Positions 7,098 to 10,301 of a DNA stretch of 10,301 nucleotides are shown here, in pieces (within the stretch, counting starts at the first letter, position 1; the number at the start of each line of letters is the position of its first letter). Under the pieces are notes generated by a model. It worked only from the letters and a program-made list of their open reading frames with translations. It was not told the DNA's origin and did not search any database. A program made the translations under genes and the position numbers. Location: the NCBI GenBank assembly GCA_017467985.1, contig JAFUJY010000271.1, forward strand, positions 1 to 10,301, in the 5' to 3' direction. This stretch comes from Bacillota bacterium. GTDB lineage: Bacteria > Bacillota > Clostridia > Lachnospirales > Bianqueaceae.

Positions 7098-7921
7098 AGC
7101 TTTAACTCTATCAAAATCACTTCCGGTCGATTATTGAAACGCAACGGAAAGACGCTGTTCCCAATGCCTCTGCTCACGACCATATTCGTGTTTCCATCTG
7201 TATATAATCCGGCATCGTACTTCGGGAATAACCCCTGATTCGGAGCTACCAAGCCTCCAACAAAAGGCAATCTAAACTGACCGCCATGTGCATGTCCGCT
7301 AAGAACTAAATCTATATTACCTTCTGTATAAACCTCAAATAATTCTGGTCTATGGGAGAGAAGTACCGTATACATATCTTCTTCATCCACCAGTCCCTGC
7401 AGCTTATGCTGCATAACGCTTGCGGAGTTTCCAAACAAATAATCCGTTTGGAAACTCAGATCATCAACTCCGAGCAAGCGGATTCTCTGTCCGTCCTTTT
7501 CAATTTCCAATCTTTCATCCGCAAGAACGATGACCCCTAGTTCAGTTAACCCCGTCTTAATCTCGTCATACTTAGACACCCTCGCTTCATGATTACCCGT
7601 CACATAATAGCAAGGAGCAATCTTCACAGCCTCTTTTGCAAATTGCAAAGCGATTTCAACGTCAGTATTTCGAGAATCGATCAAATCCCCGGTAATGGCG
7701 ATAATGTCAGGTTTGCAATCCTTCAGCATAGCAAGAAGCTTTTCATTATTATCCCCCATCTCTGCATTATGCAGATCCGAAACGTGGGCAACTCGATAAC
7801 CGTCAAAAGCATCCGGTAGTCTCTCGCTTGTAATCGTATATTTATTCAGTTCAAGAGCTGTATTGCCCCAAACCGTCCAAACAATCAGTATCAATAGGAC
7901 AACAGCAATGACAGCAAACAC
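7088..7921 (-). CDS. membrane-anchored metallophosphoesterase (YkuE/YaeI-like)
   Basis: This 277-residue calcineurin-like phosphoesterase has a hydrophobic N-terminal segment (residues 2-18), then the metal-site motifs in order: VSDLH (47-51), TGDL (77-80), TGNHE (108-112), LSH (188-190) and SGHAHGG (208-214). All expected Asp/Asn/His ligands are present. The order and size match YkuE/YaeI-type enzymes, some of which act on lipid-linked or nucleotide pyrophosphate substrates; the substrate here is unknown. As sequenced, the first usable start is GTG 7921, which has no convincing ribosome binding site and leaves no charged residues before the membrane segment. The better start, ATG 7950 with GGGG 5 nt upstream, is one base out of frame across an A6-G-A6 tract. 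It may be co-transcribed with the upstream DUF4275-like gene. Base composition looks more AT-rich than prfC. Confidence 0.9.
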   Translation of the reverse strand: MFAVIAVVLLILIVWTVWGNTALELNKYTITSERLPDAFDGYRVAHVSDLHNAEMGDNNEKLLAMLKDCKPDIIAITGDLIDSRNTDVEIALQFAKEAVKIAPCYYVTGNHEARVSKYDEIKTGLTELGVIVLADERLEIEKDGQRIRLLGVDDLSFQTDYLFGNSASVMQHKLQGLVDEEDMYTVLLSHRPELFEVYTEGNIDLVLSGHAHGGQFRLPFVGGLVAPNQGLFPKYDAGLYTDGNTNMVVSRGIGNSVFPLRFNNRPEVILIELKLKK

Positions 7922-7929
7922 GATAATTC

Positions 7930-7942
7930 TTTTTTCTTTTTT
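7930..7942 (-). repeat. A6-G-A6 homopolymer tract at the phosphoesterase 5' end
   Basis: On the coding strand six A, one G and six A follow ATG 7950 by 6 nt. One extra A would join that ATG in frame to the phosphoesterase and add the basic N-terminus MTAKKKKRIIV before the membrane segment. It is a plausible slippage site or a one-base error. Confidence 0.6.
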
Positions 7943-7983
7943 GCAGTCATAGCTGCCCCATTCCTTTCAGCAAATTCAACTGC

Positions 7984-8430
7984 TTAACTGTTTTTTTCAT
8001 AAAAATACGGTCCGCACATGCTTTCATGTGTACGCACATACGTCCACTTTCCCTCCGGATCAAACAAATATGTATCCGACCAAGGTATTAGATTTCCATA
8101 ATCCAGATCCTCAGCCTTCAACAGATGAGCATTCTCAATACAAAAACCTGCACGGCTATGCTGGAAAAACTGATACACTTTTTGTTTTTGACAGGCATCG
8201 AAGGCCTGGCGGGCTTCTTCCCCGCTCAGACATTTCACTCGTTCAAAACTAAAAATATGCCAGCGATATTGATCATAATAAATATCCTGCTTTTCTTCTT
8301 TTGACAGTGATGATGCAAATAATTTACTCCAACGGCCCTTGATCCCTGCTGCATTTTCAATGGGCTCAAAAACAATACCACGGGATTTCATATCATCCAT
8401 ATGTTTACCAAACTCACAAGTCTCTCTCAT
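7984..8430 (-). CDS. DUF4275-like protein
   Basis: This is a 148-residue soluble protein with no signal peptide or membrane segment. It resembles the DUF4275 family in its order of conserved patches: RWSKLF near residue 33, RWHIFSFERVKCL (56-68), GEEARQAFD (70-78), KVYQFFQHS (84-92), IENA (98-101), DTYLFDPEGKWTYVRTHE (119-136). The function of the family is not known to me; the assignment is from memory of the pattern and needs a profile search. The ATG at 8430 has GGAG 9 nt upstream. It overlaps the end of the FAD oxidoreductase gene by 17 bp, so the two are probably expressed together. Confidence 0.72.
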   Translation of the reverse strand: MRETCEFGKHMDDMKSRGIVFEPIENAAGIKGRWSKLFASSLSKEEKQDIYYDQYRWHIFSFERVKCLSGEEARQAFDACQKQKVYQFFQHSRAGFCIENAHLLKAEDLDYGNLIPWSDTYLFDPEGKWTYVRTHESMCGPYFYEKNS

Positions 8431-9616
8431 GCAATATCACTCCATTTGCCTGCAAAACACTCTGCAGTTCTGCCACATTTAACTTTGTGAAATCGTCCGT
8501 CATAGCCGCCGCTGTAACCGCTGCTTCTCCCGTCACTGCACAGCATGGAATCACTCGCATGATATCCCACATACTGTCCGTTACACTGGTGCATCGACCG
8601 GCCGTGATCAGATTCTTCACCTTAGCGGAATACAGCGTGCTAAAGGGCACCTCGTAGACCGGTCCGCGGCTGCGCCAATCGCTCACCATTCCAATAGAAT
8701 CCTCAAAAAAAGTATGCAGTTGTGTATCATGCAGTGTAGCCTCTCCTACGATTCGCCGACTCATCCGAATCTGGGGTGTGGTGGCCATTGTCACCGGAAG
8801 CGCATTTTCGTCCATCTCCCGCTTTTTCAGGAGATGATTTAGTGTGGCTGCGTGAGAAAGCTGCGTCATTTCTGAGATCTCTTCTCCATCCAGACCCGTA
8901 AACCTTCTAGGAACCAGCATCTGCACTTGCCTTCCCGGCGTCTTTTGATCCTCCGGAATATCCGCAGCTCCTACCTGATTAAGTTTATATCCATTTTGTC
9001 CCACAGAATAGTACCAGGCGGCCAGCACATTGCCTTGCTTAAAATTTTCTGTGGGTGCTCCCGCAAAGTGGGCGATATCGCAATCTCCCGTGGCATCTAC
9101 TACAGAGTGCAGTTTGATCGCCTGACGGCCGGATTTATTCTCAACGATAACCGCTTCAATCCGATCCTCCCCCTTGCTTACACCTACAGCATAGGTTCCA
9201 TAAAGAATACGCACACCGTTTTGTACCAACAGTTGTTCTGCCAGAATCGCAAAAAGCTGTGCATTATACTGCACCTGAAAGCGCTTATCCTGTGCGGTTC
9301 TACGTGAAGGATCATCGCTGTCCAGCCAATTGTCCGGATACCGGTCTTCTGCGCCCAATGAAATCGAAAGTCTTAATAATTCTTCTGCAATGCCAAAGGA
9401 AACTTGTCTGCCGCAGCCATCACATAATGGCAGATAAATCGTAACCAATCCGGCTGTTCCAAGGCCGCCCAACATAAAACTTTTTTCCAGTAAAATAACA
9501 CTTTTTCCTTGTCTTGCCGCCGACAACGCCGCTGCAATTCCGGCAAACCCGCCCCCACAGACTAAAACATCACAGGAGGCGGTAACCGGAGTGGTAAGGT
9601 TTTCATTGATCATCAT
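8414..9616 (-). CDS. FAD-dependent oxidoreductase (FAD_oxidored, PF12831 type)
   Basis: The 400-residue protein has an N-terminal FAD-binding site CDVLVCGGGFAGIAAA (GxGxxG at 21-26) with the strand-2 acid in LLEK (42-45), and GGLGTAG (50-56). VVDATGDCDIA lies near 172-182. The C-terminal block GRCTSVTDSMWDIMRVIP, followed by CCAVTGEAA, is the family hallmark. A small Cys patch LPLCDGCG lies near 62-69. There is no signal peptide, so it should be cytosolic. Members are common beside carbohydrate-degradation genes but usually have no proven substrate. Its ATG (9616) overlaps the GH28 stop as ATGA and has only a weak ribosome binding site, so translation is probably coupled to that of GH28. ATG 9613 is an equally possible start. 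Confidence 0.87.
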   Translation of the reverse strand: MMINENLTTPVTASCDVLVCGGGFAGIAAALSAARQGKSVILLEKSFMLGGLGTAGLVTIYLPLCDGCGRQVSFGIAEELLRLSISLGAEDRYPDNWLDSDDPSRRTAQDKRFQVQYNAQLFAILAEQLLVQNGVRILYGTYAVGVSKGEDRIEAVIVENKSGRQAIKLHSVVDATGDCDIAHFAGAPTENFKQGNVLAAWYYSVGQNGYKLNQVGAADIPEDQKTPGRQVQMLVPRRFTGLDGEEISEMTQLSHAATLNHLLKKREMDENALPVTMATTPQIRMSRRIVGEATLHDTQLHTFFEDSIGMVSDWRSRGPVYEVPFSTLYSAKVKNLITAGRCTSVTDSMWDIMRVIPCCAVTGEAAVTAAAMTDDFTKLNVAELQSVLQANGVILHERDL

Positions 9617-10301
9617 GTATTCTCACATACACTAATCTTTACATTATCAAATACCAGATTTTTAACGCTGGTGATCTGACCCAGGCAACGGCTATCCAGC
9701 TCCACATTACGGAAAGTCATATTCTCAATGGGACGAGCCGGGTCGGTGCCAATTTCAAACAAAATCGGCGGTTCGGCGGTGTATCTGGTCGTATCAGTTA
9801 CATGTCCCGGAGGCAGGAAACTCAGCACCGCCTTATCGTACTCTGCATCGACCACTGCCTTTACATTTTCAATAGTCACATTACGCAGCGTAGGCAGGCC
9901 GATTTCCGGCGGAACATACTGGCTGAGAATTCGCCAATGTTCCGGAATTTCACCGGTATAATCCTCCGGAATCTTACAATAACTGAATTCCGGGAACCAG
10001 TTCAGCTGAAAACTGAAGGCATAGCGGACATTGCGCATGGTCAGGTTCTTAACCAGAATATCTTCCATGACGCCGCCGCGGGTACGGGCAGACTTGATTC
10101 TAAAACCGTTACGAGCACCGTCAAATGTACAATCATGAATATACACGTTACGGATGCCGCCGGACATATCAGACCCCAAAGTGATACCTTCGCTGGGTGC
10201 CGTCAAATGGCAATTATAAATTTCCACATCCTCACAGGGACGGTTCACCCGCAGACCATCCGCATCACGACCGGATTTCAGCACGATACCATCATCATGA
10301 C
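9613..10301 (-). CDS. GH28-type (polygalacturonase-like) protein, partial at 5' end
   Basis: This is the C-terminal 228 residues of a right-handed beta-helix protein of the GH28 type; the N-terminus lies beyond the right edge. GH28 enzymes hydrolyse pectin galacturonans and related glycans. The visible part starts HDDGIVLKSGRDADG, holding the Asp-Asp pair of motif II, then SGGIRNVYIHDCTF (46-59) and motif IV FRIK (66-69) followed by RGG. Between them, where the family has a GHG-type motif, this protein reads APSEGITLGSD (34-44), with no histidine. Repeated N-V-x-I-x-N turns fit beta-helix coils. The catalytic Asp of motif I would be outside the window. It is the most upstream visible gene of its cluster and overlaps the FAD oxidoreductase by 4 bp. 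Confidence 0.85.
   Translation of the reverse strand, partial: HDDGIVLKSGRDADGLRVNRPCEDVEIYNCHLTAPSEGITLGSDMSGGIRNVYIHDCTFDGARNGFRIKSARTRGGVMEDILVKNLTMRNVRYAFSFQLNWFPEFSYCKIPEDYTGEIPEHWRILSQYVPPEIGLPTLRNVTIENVKAVVDAEYDKAVLSFLPPGHVTDTTRYTAEPPILFEIGTDPARPIENMTFRNVELDSRCLGQITSVKNLVFDNVKISVCENT

Noticed and set aside
7951..7983. Possible terminator between the DUF4275-like gene and the phosphoesterase
   Set aside because: Only 4-5 bp imperfect repeats are present and no T-tract follows in the direction of transcription.
9994..10003. GAACCAGTTC, resembling half-sites of a LexA box
   Set aside because: The spacer is 2 nt rather than 4, and it is within the GH28 gene.

Overview
The window looks like a chromosomal segment from a Gram-positive-type bacterium of the phylum Bacillota; I cannot fix the class. 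Supporting signs are strong GGAGG-type ribosome binding sites, frequent TTG/GTG starts, tightly packed overlapping genes, a DUF4275-like gene, and a LexA site of the Bacillus type (GAAC-N4-GTTC) rather than the E. coli CTG-N10-CAG type. Nine genes cover almost everything; there are no tRNA, rRNA, IS or CRISPR features.

Region 1 (1-5336, minus strand) is one compact operon, read right to left: HI0933/BaiN-type flavoprotein, proB without a PUA domain, 5-formyltetrahydrofolate cyclo-ligase, ruvA, ruvB, and a U32 peptidase-family protein running off the left edge. Every junction is an overlap or a gap of 15 bp or less. A good promoter lies upstream of the flavoprotein (-35 at 5331-5336, -10 at 5308-5313), and a LexA/DinR-type box (5287-5300) sits at its expected transcription start. 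This is the most interesting observation here: the DNA-damage response may control not only ruvAB but also proline, folate and flavoprotein genes in the same transcript.

Region 2 (5379-7097, plus strand) is prfC (peptide chain release factor 3), transcribed divergently from its own promoter. It starts at a TTG placed 8 nt after a GGAGG, has a small hairpin plus T-tract in its leader, and ends at a hairpin terminator that works in both directions.

Region 3 (7088-10301, minus strand) is a second gene cluster, read right to left: a GH28-type (polygalacturonase-like) protein cut by the right edge, a PF12831-type FAD-dependent oxidoreductase coupled to it by an ATGA overlap, a DUF4275-like protein overlapping that, and a membrane-anchored metallophosphoesterase. 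The visible GH28 part keeps the Asp-Asp and RIK motifs but appears to have lost the conserved histidine motif. The phosphoesterase has an A6-G-A6 tract at its 5' end that puts the best start codon and ribosome binding site one base out of frame, suggesting slippage, phase variation or a sequence error.

Functions are assigned from motifs read by eye; no database search was run.
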